A DNA stretch of 26,096 nt. Source: Hungatella sp. UBA3402 (GTDB lineage: Bacteria > Bacillota > Clostridia > Lachnospirales > Lachnospiraceae). The stretch is from NCBI GenBank assembly GCA_002358555.1, contig DEPC01000132.1:1-26096 (forward strand), given 5' to 3'. This document shows positions 14,492-22,510 of this stretch, one piece after another (within the stretch, counting starts at the first letter, position 1; the number at the start of each line of letters is the position of its first letter). The position numbers and the translations under genes were made by a program. The notes beneath the pieces were generated by a model. That model was not told the DNA's origin and searched no databases. It was given only the letters and a program-made list of their open reading frames with translations.

Positions 14492-15277
14492 ATGATTAAA
14501 TTGATTGCAAGCGATATCGATGGAACCTTGGTAAAAGATGGAGAACATCAATTAAACCCAGAATTTTTTGATGTAATTTTAAAGCTGAGGGAAAAGGGAA
14601 TTCAATTTGCAGCAGCCAGCGGACGCCAATGGGCCAGTATTGAGGCAATATTTGAACCGATTAAAGAGAAAGTATTTTATTTATCGGATAATGGAGCTTA
14701 TGTGGGTTGTCATGGAAGAAATCTATTTTTAAATCCGATTGACCATGAACTTGCATTGGAACTGATTGAAGAAATCCGCAAAATGCCTGATTTAGAGGTA
14801 ATGGTGGGAGGTCCTGATGTGGTCTATGTAGATACAAAGAACCAAGAGTTTGTAGACTGGATTATCAATGGCTATAAGTTTCAGGTAAAGCAGGTGGAAG
14901 ATGTAGCTAAGATTTCAGACCAGATTATCAAGATATCTGCGTACAAACCTCATGGGGTTCAGGAAGCAACCAAGGATTTGGTAGAACGGTTTGGAAATCG
15001 TCTGAAGATGTCAGTTGCAGGAGATATGTGGATGGACAGTATGGCTTCAGGAGTATGCAAAGGACAGGCAATCCAAGTGCTGCAGGATAATCTGGATATT
15101 AAGCCAGAGGAAACCATGGCATTTGGAGACCAGATGAATGATATTGAAATGCTGGAAAGGGCATATTACAGCTTTGCTGTAGCGAATGCTCGCGAGGAGG
15201 TAAAGAGAGCTGCCAGATTCGAGGCAGACAGCAATGTCAATCATGGCGTTTTAAAGGTTTTAAAGCAGCTCTTGTAG
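14492..15277 (+). CDS. Cof-type HAD-IIB phosphatase
   Basis: The 261-residue cytoplasmic HAD hydrolase probably dephosphorylates sugar phosphates or phosphorylated cofactors. Motif I is LIASDIDGTLV with nucleophile Asp8 and Asp10. Motif II is FAAASGRQW. Motif IV is MAFGDQMNDIEML near residue 210. The large C2-type cap between 80 and 185 places it in subclass IIB (Cof/YwpJ-like). GAGGAG lies seven bases before the ATG at 14492. It follows maf with a one-base gap. The precise substrate cannot be inferred. Confidence 0.93.
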   Translation: MIKLIASDIDGTLVKDGEHQLNPEFFDVILKLREKGIQFAAASGRQWASIEAIFEPIKEKVFYLSDNGAYVGCHGRNLFLNPIDHELALELIEEIRKMPDLEVMVGGPDVVYVDTKNQEFVDWIINGYKFQVKQVEDVAKISDQIIKISAYKPHGVQEATKDLVERFGNRLKMSVAGDMWMDSMASGVCKGQAIQVLQDNLDIKPEETMAFGDQMNDIEMLERAYYSFAVANAREEVKRAARFEADSNVNHGVLKVLKQLL

Positions 15278-15295
15278 GAAAGGAACCCTTTTTGA

Positions 15296-16252
15296 ATGAA
15301 AAAGAAAGGTAGACAGCTATTTACAGTTGTAGTCTTGAGCATATGGCTTGGAGGATGTGCCAAGGAGGTTCCCAGCATTTCAGAGAATTTGGAGCCAGTC
15401 ATTTACACTCAGTCTCAAATGATGGTCATTGCCATCACAGAAAGGAATAAATATGAACAGGTATTCACAGATAAGATATGGGATGCTGTGATGGAAAATG
15501 GAGATACCTTTGAAGATTATCTGTTAGACCAAGTGAGAGTTTTTCTGGAAAATATGAAGACCATGACTCTGCTTGCCAAGGATAAGGGTATTGTCTTAAG
15601 CAGCGGAGAACAGGATAGAGTCAAAAGACTGGCAAAAAACTACTATTCAGAGCTTACCAGAGAAGAAATCGAATATCTGGGAATTTCAGAAGAAGATGTA
15701 TTGATTTTATATCAAGATTATTATACAGCCAATAAAGTAGTAGAGGAATTGACCAAGGGAATGGATTTGGAGGTCAGCGACAGTGAAGCTAAGGTCATTT
15801 CTATAAAACAAATTAAGACAGAAGACAGGGAGAAGGCAGAAACCGCTTATAGAAAACTTCAGGAAGGGAATGAGTTTTCCAATGTTTCTAGAGAAGTGAC
15901 TGGAGTCAGTCCTGAGGAACGGCAGATTGCACGTGGAGAGGAGTCCAAAGCTTTTGAGTCTGAGGCTTTTGCCTTGGCAACAGGGGAGGTCAGCTCTGTG
16001 GTAGAGTCAGAAGGTTTTTTCTATATTATCCAGTGCATTAATGATTATGATATGGAAGCCACAAAAGAAAGAAAGGTACAGATTTATAAAGAAAGAAAAA
16101 ACTGGGCGTTTCAGCAGATTTATGGACAATTTGAGATGGAAAATAGAATATCTATTTCTGATGAGGCGTGGTCAGAGATAAGCTTTCAGGAAGGAGACGA
16201 AGTAGTGACAGCTAATTTCTTTTCTTTATATCAAGAGGAATTTGAAAGCTAA
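15296..16252 (+). CDS. PrsA-like lipoprotein foldase (parvulin-type PPIase)
   Basis: The 318-residue product has a lipoprotein signal (lipobox LGGC, Cys21). A SurA/PrsA-like helical chaperone region covers about 35-165. The segment 165-250 (VISIKQIKTEDREKAETAYRKLQ, GNEFSNVSREVTG, ALATGEVSSVVESEGFFYIIQ) has the shape of a parvulin peptidyl-prolyl isomerase domain. Such proteins sit on the outer face of the membrane and fold secreted proteins. The parvulin part looks divergent, since the typical HIL motif reads VISIKQI, so isomerase activity is uncertain. GGAAAGGA precedes the ATG. It lies 18 bases after the HAD gene and slightly precedes DUF5721 in the same run. Confidence 0.85.
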   Translation: MKKKGRQLFTVVVLSIWLGGCAKEVPSISENLEPVIYTQSQMMVIAITERNKYEQVFTDKIWDAVMENGDTFEDYLLDQVRVFLENMKTMTLLAKDKGIVLSSGEQDRVKRLAKNYYSELTREEIEYLGISEEDVLILYQDYYTANKVVEELTKGMDLEVSDSEAKVISIKQIKTEDREKAETAYRKLQEGNEFSNVSREVTGVSPEERQIARGEESKAFESEAFALATGEVSSVVESEGFFYIIQCINDYDMEATKERKVQIYKERKNWAFQQIYGQFEMENRISISDEAWSEISFQEGDEVVTANFFSLYQEEFES

Positions 16253-16295
16253 AAGGCAAGAAAAAGCAGAGCATACAAGGGATTGGAGAATTAGA

Positions 16296-16796
16296 ATGAC
16301 AGGATTAAAAGTGGAGGATATCAAACAGTTTACATCAAATCTGTTTATTGGTACAATATTTGACTATTTTCTCATAAGAGAGGCAGAGATTGTCACCTAT
16401 AATACCTTTCATATTGATGGAAAAGTAAGGGCAGGGTACTATACAGAACAAGAGATAGAGACAAAAAAGATAGAGGAGTTTTCAACATGGGAAACGGTAA
16501 AGCCTGTGTGTTTTTCTCTAATCAAAGGGAAAAAACTTCCAGAAAGTTTTCGGATTGTACTCCAATTGGGAAAAGAACAGATAGCACAATTTCTGCAAGA
16601 AAAACAGTTAGGTATACAGGCTGAGCAGATAGGAGGGATGTATCTCAATATTCGATATGAAACAGGAGAACTCTACTGTGTGACAGGTACATCACTCAAT
16701 TTTTTTACAATGGACAAGTCATTGGAGATAGAATGGGATGAGACAGTAAAACTGTTTTTTAAAGAACATCACATTCCCTACATATTAGGTATTTAA
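16296..16796 (+). CDS. DUF5721 family protein
   Basis: The 166-residue soluble protein starts MTGLKVEDIKQFTSNLFIG, followed by FDYFLIREAEIVTYNTFHIDG and later YLNIRYETGELYCVTGTSLNFF and WDETVKLFFKEHHIPY. I recognise this as DUF5721, a Lachnospiraceae-type family without known function. The ATG at 16296 has GGAG about nine bases upstream; the frame is open to 16242 and overlaps the PrsA-like gene, but that longer start is less likely. It sits between the foldase and tdk. No catalytic motif or membrane segment is visible. Confidence 0.85.
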   Translation: MTGLKVEDIKQFTSNLFIGTIFDYFLIREAEIVTYNTFHIDGKVRAGYYTEQEIETKKIEEFSTWETVKPVCFSLIKGKKLPESFRIVLQLGKEQIAQFLQEKQLGIQAEQIGGMYLNIRYETGELYCVTGTSLNFFTMDKSLEIEWDETVKLFFKEHHIPYILGI

Positions 16797-16812
16797 GGGG
16801 GAGAAAGGAATC

Positions 16813-17388
16813 ATGGCAAAATTATATTTCAGATATGGGGCCATGGGCAGTTCCAAGACAGCTAACGCCTTAATGGTGGAATACAATTATATGGAACGAG
16901 GCAAACAAGCACTTCTAGTCAAGCCCCGCCTAGACTCCAGAGACGGAGATTATACGATCCGTTCCAGAATGGGTTTGGAAAAAGAAGGAATTATGCTGGA
17001 GACATTGGTGGAGATGCAAGACAGCCAGATACAGACCTATGACTGCATCATTGTGGATGAAGCACAATTTGCCTCAAAAAAGCAGGTAGAATTTCTAGTG
17101 CATATTGTAGATGACCTGGAAATTCCAGTAATCTGTTATGGACTTAGGACAGATTTTCGACGGGAATTTTTTGAAGGAAGTCTATGGCTGATGGCCTGGG
17201 CAGATAAGATTGAAGAGATTAAGACAGTCTGTTGGTGTGGTAGGGCTGCTACTTGCAATGCAAGAATTGGAGAAGATGGAACGATGATTCAATCTGGAGA
17301 ACAGATTGTCATGGGAGGAAATGATAAATATACCGCATTATGTAGAAAACATCATCGCCAGGGAAATCTGGGACCAGATAAATTGTGA
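16813..17388 (+). CDS. tdk: Thymidine kinase
   Basis: The enzyme phosphorylates thymidine to dTMP with ATP in the salvage pathway. The 191-residue product has the P-loop GAMGSSKT (residues 9-16), the catalytic base Glu83 in IIVDEAQF, a lasso-type substrate loop and a zinc site made of Cys140, Cys142, Cys177 and His180 (VCWCGRAA and CRKHH). The first pair is C-x-C, a variant seen in clostridial-type enzymes rather than C-x-x-C. GGGGGAGAAAGGA precedes the ATG. Its stop overlaps the GTG of the next gene, so they are translationally coupled. Confidence 0.96.
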   Translation: MAKLYFRYGAMGSSKTANALMVEYNYMERGKQALLVKPRLDSRDGDYTIRSRMGLEKEGIMLETLVEMQDSQIQTYDCIIVDEAQFASKKQVEFLVHIVDDLEIPVICYGLRTDFRREFFEGSLWLMAWADKIEEIKTVCWCGRAATCNARIGEDGTMIQSGEQIVMGGNDKYTALCRKHHRQGNLGPDKL

Positions 17389-18005
17389 CAATGAGTATGA
17401 TAGCATCCAATCAATTTTCGAGCGATAGAGGAAAATCCATTAAAAAATCTTTGAGAACCCAGATATTGCAGCAAAGGATGGAGCTTTCAAAGGACTATTG
17501 TCAGTCTGCTGATGAAGCTATATTGCATCAACTTCTAAAAATACCAGAGTATATTCAGGCGAAAAAGGTATTTACCTATGTGAGTATGCAAGGAGAAGTA
17601 GATACTATAAACTTAATTATCCGTGCTTTAAAGGATAACAAGGTGATTGCAGTGCCGAAATGTATAGAAAAGGGAATTATGGAAGCATATCGGATTCAAG
17701 GGCTTATGGAACTTAAAACGGGAGCTTATGGAATCCTTGAGCCGTATGAAAACTGTGAAAAGATAGATTCCAAAGCTCTTGATTTGGCAGTGATACCTTG
17801 TGTATCCTGCAATGAAAGAGGTGGTCGGCTGGGATATGGGGGTGGCTATTATGACAGATATCTTCCTACATCACCAGCCATTCGCATTTTGTTGTGCAGA
17901 GAAAGAGTGATGGTTGATGATATTCCAGAAGAAGCTCATGATTGCAAGGCTGATATGGTTATAACTGAGAAAAGAATTCTGAGAACAAATGGCTACAATT
18001 TTTAA
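17385..18005 (+). CDS. 5-formyltetrahydrofolate cyclo-ligase (MTHFS)
   Basis: The enzyme converts 5-formyl-THF plus ATP to 5,10-methenyl-THF, recovering folate for one-carbon and thymidylate metabolism, which fits its coupling to tdk. The 206-residue product has the N-terminal SIKKSLRTQILQQRMEL block that contributes the ATP-binding Lys/Arg, VFTYVSMQGEVDT, VIAVPKC and the family signature RLGYGGGYYDRYL. The GTG at 17385 overlaps the tdk stop. ATG 17391 and 17397 are equally possible because no strong ribosome site is visible. It ends the housekeeping run that starts at maf. Confidence 0.94.
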   Translation: MTMSMIASNQFSSDRGKSIKKSLRTQILQQRMELSKDYCQSADEAILHQLLKIPEYIQAKKVFTYVSMQGEVDTINLIIRALKDNKVIAVPKCIEKGIMEAYRIQGLMELKTGAYGILEPYENCEKIDSKALDLAVIPCVSCNERGGRLGYGGGYYDRYLPTSPAIRILLCRERVMVDDIPEEAHDCKADMVITEKRILRTNGYNF

Positions 18006-18023
18006 CAAAATAACGAATTATAT

Positions 18024-18052
18024 TTGCTAGATTCAGCAAAAACAGGTATAAT
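18024..18052 (+). promoter_or_regulatory. Distal sigma-A promoter upstream of the HPr-like gene
   Basis: TTGCTA (18024-18029), a 17-nt spacer and a perfect TATAAT (18047-18052). It would give a leader of about 200 nt before the gene at 18263. The leader (18059-18262) shows no riboswitch that I recognise. Confidence 0.6.
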
Positions 18053-18179
18053 AGAACATACGATTCCAGGTATATTTGCGAGGGTTAAGCGATTTTTTGC
18101 ATAAAAATAGAGAAGATTTGGAAAATAGAACCTGTTGTTTTGCACAAGAGATATCAAAAATATGCCATAATAGTAAAAT

Positions 18180-18208
18180 TTGACAACTTATTGGAAAGAT
18201 GCTATAAC
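18180..18208 (+). promoter_or_regulatory. Proximal sigma-A promoter of the HPr-like gene
   Basis: A perfect TTGACA (18180-18185), a 17-nt spacer and TATAAC (18203-18208), about 47 bases before the ribosome site. Confidence 0.75.
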
Positions 18209-18262
18209 TCACATAACAGCAATAATGCTGGAAAGCGTCATAACAATAAGGAGTTGAAAACA

Positions 18263-18508
18263 ATGAAGCAGAAGAGAGTATTTTTAGCGACTATCGAGGA
18301 TGCAAAACAATTTGTAGCAGCAGCAACCAAATGTGATTTCGACATTGACATCTATTATAACCGCATTATTATTGACGCAAAATCCATTTTAGGAGTATTG
18401 AGCTTAGATTTGACTAGGGTTTTGACTGTTGAGTATGATGGCGAGAATGAAGAATTCGAGGCATTTTTGAAAAAGAAGTCGGCAAGTAGACATACCACTG
18501 CTGCCTAA
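18263..18508 (+). CDS. HPr-like protein lacking the phospho-histidine (Crh-like)
   Basis: The 81-residue product aligns over its length with HPr/Crh. KCDFDIDIYYNRIIIDAKSI parallels the HPr segment KYDADVNLEYNGKTVNLKSI, and GVLSL matches GVMSL. The regulatory Ser46 region is kept as Ser41, but the GIHARPA active loop is replaced by LATIEDAK, with Thr at the position of His15. It cannot carry phosphate from PEP-PTS enzyme I. By analogy with Crh it could be phosphorylated on Ser by HPr kinase and signal carbon status, but this is inference. The ATG at 18263 follows AAGGAG at nine bases. The gene has two upstream promoters and its own terminator, so it is monocistronic. Confidence 0.85.
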   Translation: MKQKRVFLATIEDAKQFVAAATKCDFDIDIYYNRIIIDAKSILGVLSLDLTRVLTVEYDGENEEFEAFLKKKSASRHTTAA

Positions 18509-18537
18509 TTGACAATATGGTATCAAAAGTAAGGAAT

Positions 18538-18580
18538 AAAAGAGGAATTGTAGATGTAAAATCTGCGGTTCCTCTTTTTT
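18538..18580 (+). terminator. Intrinsic terminator of the HPr-like gene
   Basis: AAAAGAGGAA (18538-18547) pairs perfectly with TTCCTCTTTT (18569-18578), with an inner AGAT/ATCT stem and Ts to 18580. Confidence 0.9.
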
Positions 18581-18632
18581 AGCTGTTGAAGTTTTGTAAA
18601 TTGTTTATGTCTGGAAAGGAATGGTAATAACC

Positions 18633-21014
18633 ATGGAAGTAGAGGCCAAAAAAAGTATACAGATATCAGTCCGAAATTTGGTAGAATTTGTTTTATGTAG
18701 TGGAGATTTTGATAATCGCCAATCAAGCTCTGCTCAAAAGGACGCCATGCAGGCTGGAAGCCGTGCCCATAGAAAGATTCAGAAATCTATGGGAAAGAAT
18801 TATCAGGCAGAAGTGGTCTTAAAGCATGTTGTTGATAAAGGAGATTTTATGATTGCCATTGAGGGACGGGCAGATGGAATTATCACGGAGCCTTCAAGGG
18901 TTATCATTGATGAAATTAAAGGAGTCTATATGGATATAGACCAGTTGCAGGAGCCTGTGCCAATTCATTTAGCCCAAGCCATGTGCTATGGATATATGTA
19001 TTGTTGCAATCACAATTTGGATGAGATTACAATACAACTCACATATTGTAATTTGGAGACAGAGGAAATTAGACGCCTGCCAAAAGATTATTCTTTTTTA
19101 GATTTAAAAAAATGGTTTCAAGGGTTGATAGGAGAGTATGAAAAATGGGCCAGATATTTATACCAGCATGAACAGCAAAGAAATAAATCTCTTAAATGCT
19201 TGCAGTTTCCCTACCCTTATCGAGAGGGTCAGAAGGAATTAGCCGTTTCCGTTTATCGCTGTATTGTCCACAGGAAAAATTTGTTTATCCAGGCGCCTAC
19301 AGGGGTGGGAAAAACACTTTCTACGGTATATCCAGCATTAAAGGCAATGGGAGAAGGGCATATTGAGAAATTGTTTTATTTGACAGCTAAAACCATTACC
19401 CGCAATGTCGCAGAGGAGACTTTTGAGATTTTAGAGAACTATGGAATGTATTTGCGAACTGTAACCATTACAGCCAAGGAAAAACTCTGTTTTTTGGATT
19501 CACCCCAATGTAATCCTGATGCTTGTCCTTATGCTAAGGGGCATTTTGACAGAGTGAATGCAGCGGTTTATGAGATGATTCACAAAGAATTTAGAATCAC
19601 CAGAGAGAAGATACTTCAGTATGCCAAGGAATATCAGGTATGCCCCTTTGAATTTTGTCTGGATATCAGTAATTGGGTAGATGGAATCATCTGTGATTAC
19701 AATTATGTATTTGACCCCAATGCCAGACTTAGGAGATATTTTTCAGAAGGAATGTCAGGGGAATACTTATTTTTGATAGATGAAGCCCATAACTTGGTAT
19801 CAAGGGGCAGGGAGATGTACAGTGCAGCTCTTGTGAAAGAGCATGTGCTTTTGGTTAAAAAGATAGTAAAAGGAAAGTCTGCCAAAGTTTCTAAACTTTT
19901 AGACCGCTGCAACAGACAACTTTTGGAAATGAAACGGGAGTGTGAACATTATGTGATTCTTGACAGCATCAATCATTTGATTTCCACAGTTATGTCTCTT
20001 TTCGGAGAGCTAGAAATTTTTATGGAGGAGCATAGAGAATTTGAGGACAGAGATTTTGTGTTGGACTTCTATTTTGAATTGCGAGATTTCCTCAATATTT
20101 TTGAGGGAATTGATGAAGCATACCGCATATACTCAGAATTGACAGAGAATGGAACATTTATGATAAAACTGTTTTGTATGAATCCTGCAAACTATTTGAA
20201 AGAATGTCTGGAGAAAGGACGAGCTGCGGTATTTTTCTCTGCTACTCTGCTGCCAGTGCTTTATTATAAAGAGCTGCTCAGCGGAAATCTGGAGGATTAT
20301 GCCGTATATGCTGAGTCGCCATTTCCTAAAGAGAACCGGCTTATCATGGTAGCAGAAGATGTGAGCAGTAAATATACCAGAAGAAACCAGAGAGAATTTG
20401 AAAAGGTGATGTCCTATATTTTGGAAGTGGCAAGGCAGAAAAAAGGAAATTATATGGTATTTTTTCCATCTTATCAATATATGAAGGAGGTCTTGAAGAT
20501 ATGGGATAATCGAAAAGAACAGACAGATAACAGGTTTTGCATTTTAAGACAGAACAGTAACATGAATGAGCTGGAAAAGGAGCAGTTTTTACAAGAGTTT
20601 GAACAAAAAAGAGAAGAAACCTTGGTCGCCTTTTGTGTTATGGGAGGAATTTTTTCAGAAGGCATTGATTTGAAAGAGGACAAACTTATTGGTGTGATGG
20701 TGGTAGGGACAGGGTTGCCCATGGTATGTACAGAACAAAACATTATTAAGGAATATTTTGATGAAAAGAACAGCCGCGGATTTGATTATGCCTATCAATA
20801 TCCTGGTATGAATAAAGTCTTACAGGCAGCAGGTCGGGTGATTCGGACAATGGAAGATAGAGGAGTGATTGTACTGATAGACGACAGATTTCTGCAAAAA
20901 GGGTATCAGGCGTTGTTCCCAAGGGAATGGTGGCCGTATAAGATAGTAAATAGAAATAATGTGGGACAGACGGTAAGGCAGTTCTGGGAAGGTAGGCTTT
21001 TAGATAATCGTTAA
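18633..21014 (+). CDS. DinG/XPD-type DNA helicase with N-terminal PD-(D/E)XK-like domain
   Basis: The 793-residue superfamily-2 helicase probably unwinds DNA or R-loops during repair. Residues 1-130 carry a nuclease-like core: EGRADGI with Asp81, then IIDEIKG with Glu94 and Lys96, the D...ExK spacing of Cas4/RecB-type nucleases. Walker A is APTGVGKT (221-228). Four cysteines at 286, 293, 298 and 337 fit the iron-sulfur cluster of XPD/DinG helicases. Walker B is LIDEAHN (DEAH at 383-386). The C-terminal half has FFSATLLP, MGGIFSEGIDL and QAAGRVIRTMEDRGVIVLID. ATG 18633 is 12 bases from AAGGA; the upstream in-frame ATG 18621 directly abuts it and is less likely. It is a single gene between terminators. 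Confidence 0.92.
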   Translation: MEVEAKKSIQISVRNLVEFVLCSGDFDNRQSSSAQKDAMQAGSRAHRKIQKSMGKNYQAEVVLKHVVDKGDFMIAIEGRADGIITEPSRVIIDEIKGVYMDIDQLQEPVPIHLAQAMCYGYMYCCNHNLDEITIQLTYCNLETEEIRRLPKDYSFLDLKKWFQGLIGEYEKWARYLYQHEQQRNKSLKCLQFPYPYREGQKELAVSVYRCIVHRKNLFIQAPTGVGKTLSTVYPALKAMGEGHIEKLFYLTAKTITRNVAEETFEILENYGMYLRTVTITAKEKLCFLDSPQCNPDACPYAKGHFDRVNAAVYEMIHKEFRITREKILQYAKEYQVCPFEFCLDISNWVDGIICDYNYVFDPNARLRRYFSEGMSGEYLFLIDEAHNLVSRGREMYSAALVKEHVLLVKKIVKGKSAKVSKLLDRCNRQLLEMKRECEHYVILDSINHLISTVMSLFGELEIFMEEHREFEDRDFVLDFYFELRDFLNIFEGIDEAYRIYSELTENGTFMIKLFCMNPANYLKECLEKGRAAVFFSATLLPVLYYKELLSGNLEDYAVYAESPFPKENRLIMVAEDVSSKYTRRNQREFEKVMSYILEVARQKKGNYMVFFPSYQYMKEVLKIWDNRKEQTDNRFCILRQNSNMNELEKEQFLQEFEQKREETLVAFCVMGGIFSEGIDLKEDKLIGVMVVGTGLPMVCTEQNIIKEYFDEKNSRGFDYAYQYPGMNKVLQAAGRVIRTMEDRGVIVLIDDRFLQKGYQALFPREWWPYKIVNRNNVGQTVRQFWEGRLLDNR

Positions 21015-21070
21015 ACAGCTAGTACTGCAACTTATTCATAGAGTGAACGGAATTGTCCTCAGATGTATGA

Positions 21071-21099
21071 TTGACAAAAAAGAAAAGATAAGCTATAGT
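21071..21099 (+). promoter_or_regulatory. Sigma-A promoter upstream of the ATP-grasp operon
   Basis: A perfect TTGACA (21071-21076), a 17-nt spacer and TATAGT (21094-21099). The predicted start (about 21106) is only a few bases before the terminator-like hairpin at 21112-21141, so this promoter may be attenuated or may drive the operon only by readthrough. Confidence 0.65.
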
Positions 21100-21111
21100 T
21101 GTAATAGGTAA

Positions 21112-21141
21112 AGGCGCTCAAATTATTTTGGGCGTCTTTTT
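21112..21141 (+). terminator. Terminator-like hairpin between helicase gene and ATP-grasp operon
   Basis: AGGCGCTCAAA (21112-21122) pairs with TTTGGGCGTCT (21127-21137), 11 bp with two G-T wobbles and a TTAT loop, followed by Ts to 21141. It could terminate the helicase transcript or act on the promoter immediately upstream. Confidence 0.75.
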
Positions 21142-21196
21142 CTTAAAGTAAGGGATGGAAATGATACGATACAATAGGGAGAAAGGACTGAGGAAA

Positions 21197-22510
21197 ATGT
21201 ATGAACTGGTAGATCACACAGAAAATATTAACCGACTATTAGCAAGGTATGGGGTGAAATTTGGGATTTATAAAAATAATGAATTTCATGAGCAGCTTTT
21301 CCCCTTTGACCCCCTTCCAAGGATAATTCCTGTAGAAGAGTTTGACTTTTTAAACAAAGGACTGTCTCAAAGAGTGAAAGCATTAAATTTATTTCTGGCA
21401 GATATCTATTCAGAAAAGAAGATTATTAAGGATGGCGTAATTCCAGCAGATTTTGTCTATTCTTCTAAGGGCTATCTTCCTCAGTGCGAAGGAATCGTAC
21501 CACCAGGGAAGATTTACAGTCATATTTCTGGAATTGATTTGGTCGAGGGCAAGGACAAGAGTTGGTATATTTTGGAAGATAACTTGCGGATTCCATCAGG
21601 AGCTTCCTATCCCATGATAGCAAGACAGTTGACCAGACGGGCCTCCCCAGAGACTTTTTCTAGGAATCATGTGGTGGATAACCGGAACTATGCTGATATG
21701 CTCAAAGAAACTTTGGACTATGTGAATACAGGAGGTATCAATGTGGTTCTCACACCAGGGCGATATAATGCAGCATTTTTTGAACATTCTTATCTGGCAG
21801 AACGGTCGGGGGCAATTTTATCCATGCCCCAGGATTTATTTGTGCAGGAGAATCGGCTATATTATCGTCAGTATGGAGGAAAAAAATTGCAGGTTGGAGC
21901 TGTGTATCGAAGGCTATCGGATGAGTATTTAGACCCTCTGTGCTTTTTGCCAGAATCTCTAATCGGCGTGCCTGGCATTATGGATGTGTACCGCAGTGGC
22001 AATGTGGCGATTATCAATGCACCTGGCAATGGGGTAGCAGATGATAAAGGTATTTACTATTTTGTGCCTCATATGATAAAATATTATCTAGGTGAAGAAG
22101 CAATTCTAAAAAATGCACCTACATATCTAGCTTTCTATGAGAAAGACAGGAGCTTTATCCTAGAACACTTAGAACATCTGGTGGTGAAAGATGTCTCAGA
22201 AGCAGGTGGCTATGGAGTTATTTTTGCAAGCGACTTGACAAAAGAAAAACTGGAAGATTTATCTAACATAATTCAGGCAGAACCCAGACGATTCATCGCC
22301 CAGGAGGTTATTGATTTTATTGACCTTGGAATTGTAGAAGGAGACCATGAAGTGCCAAGAAAGGCCGATTTACGTGCATTTGTACTGGCAGGCAAGGAAA
22401 CTAAGGTGTGGCCTAGCGGACTTACTAGATTTTCTAGAAATCCAGATTCATTTGTTGTCAACTCATCACAAGGAGGAGGTTTTAAGGATACATGGGTATT
22501 ATCTCAGTAG
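21197..22510 (+). CDS. Circularly permuted ATP-grasp ligase (CP-ATPgrasp type 2)
   Basis: The 437-residue product belongs to the COG2308-type circularly permuted ATP-grasp family, which is predicted to form amide or peptide bonds by acyl-phosphate chemistry. Visible blocks are ISGIDLVEGKDKSWYILEDN and RIPSGASYPMIAR, GGINVVLTPGRYNAAFFEHS, VYRRLSDEYLDPL, NAPGNGVADDKGIYYFVP, EAGGYGVIFA, RFIAQEVIDF, KADLRAFVL and LTRFSRNPDSFVVNSSQGGG. ATG 21197 is preceded by AAAGGACTGAGG; starts at 21155 and 21161 are in frame with a moderate AAGGGA. Its 3' end overlaps the alpha-E gene by 19 bases, so they are translated together. This protein should be the catalytic centre of the operon. The substrate is unknown. 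Confidence 0.93.
   Translation: MYELVDHTENINRLLARYGVKFGIYKNNEFHEQLFPFDPLPRIIPVEEFDFLNKGLSQRVKALNLFLADIYSEKKIIKDGVIPADFVYSSKGYLPQCEGIVPPGKIYSHISGIDLVEGKDKSWYILEDNLRIPSGASYPMIARQLTRRASPETFSRNHVVDNRNYADMLKETLDYVNTGGINVVLTPGRYNAAFFEHSYLAERSGAILSMPQDLFVQENRLYYRQYGGKKLQVGAVYRRLSDEYLDPLCFLPESLIGVPGIMDVYRSGNVAIINAPGNGVADDKGIYYFVPHMIKYYLGEEAILKNAPTYLAFYEKDRSFILEHLEHLVVKDVSEAGGYGVIFASDLTKEKLEDLSNIIQAEPRRFIAQEVIDFIDLGIVEGDHEVPRKADLRAFVLAGKETKVWPSGLTRFSRNPDSFVVNSSQGGGFKDTWVLSQ

Noticed and set aside
18059..18180. A known riboswitch in the HPr-like gene leader
   Set aside because: No conserved core such as T-box, purine, SAM or preQ1 motifs was recognisable.
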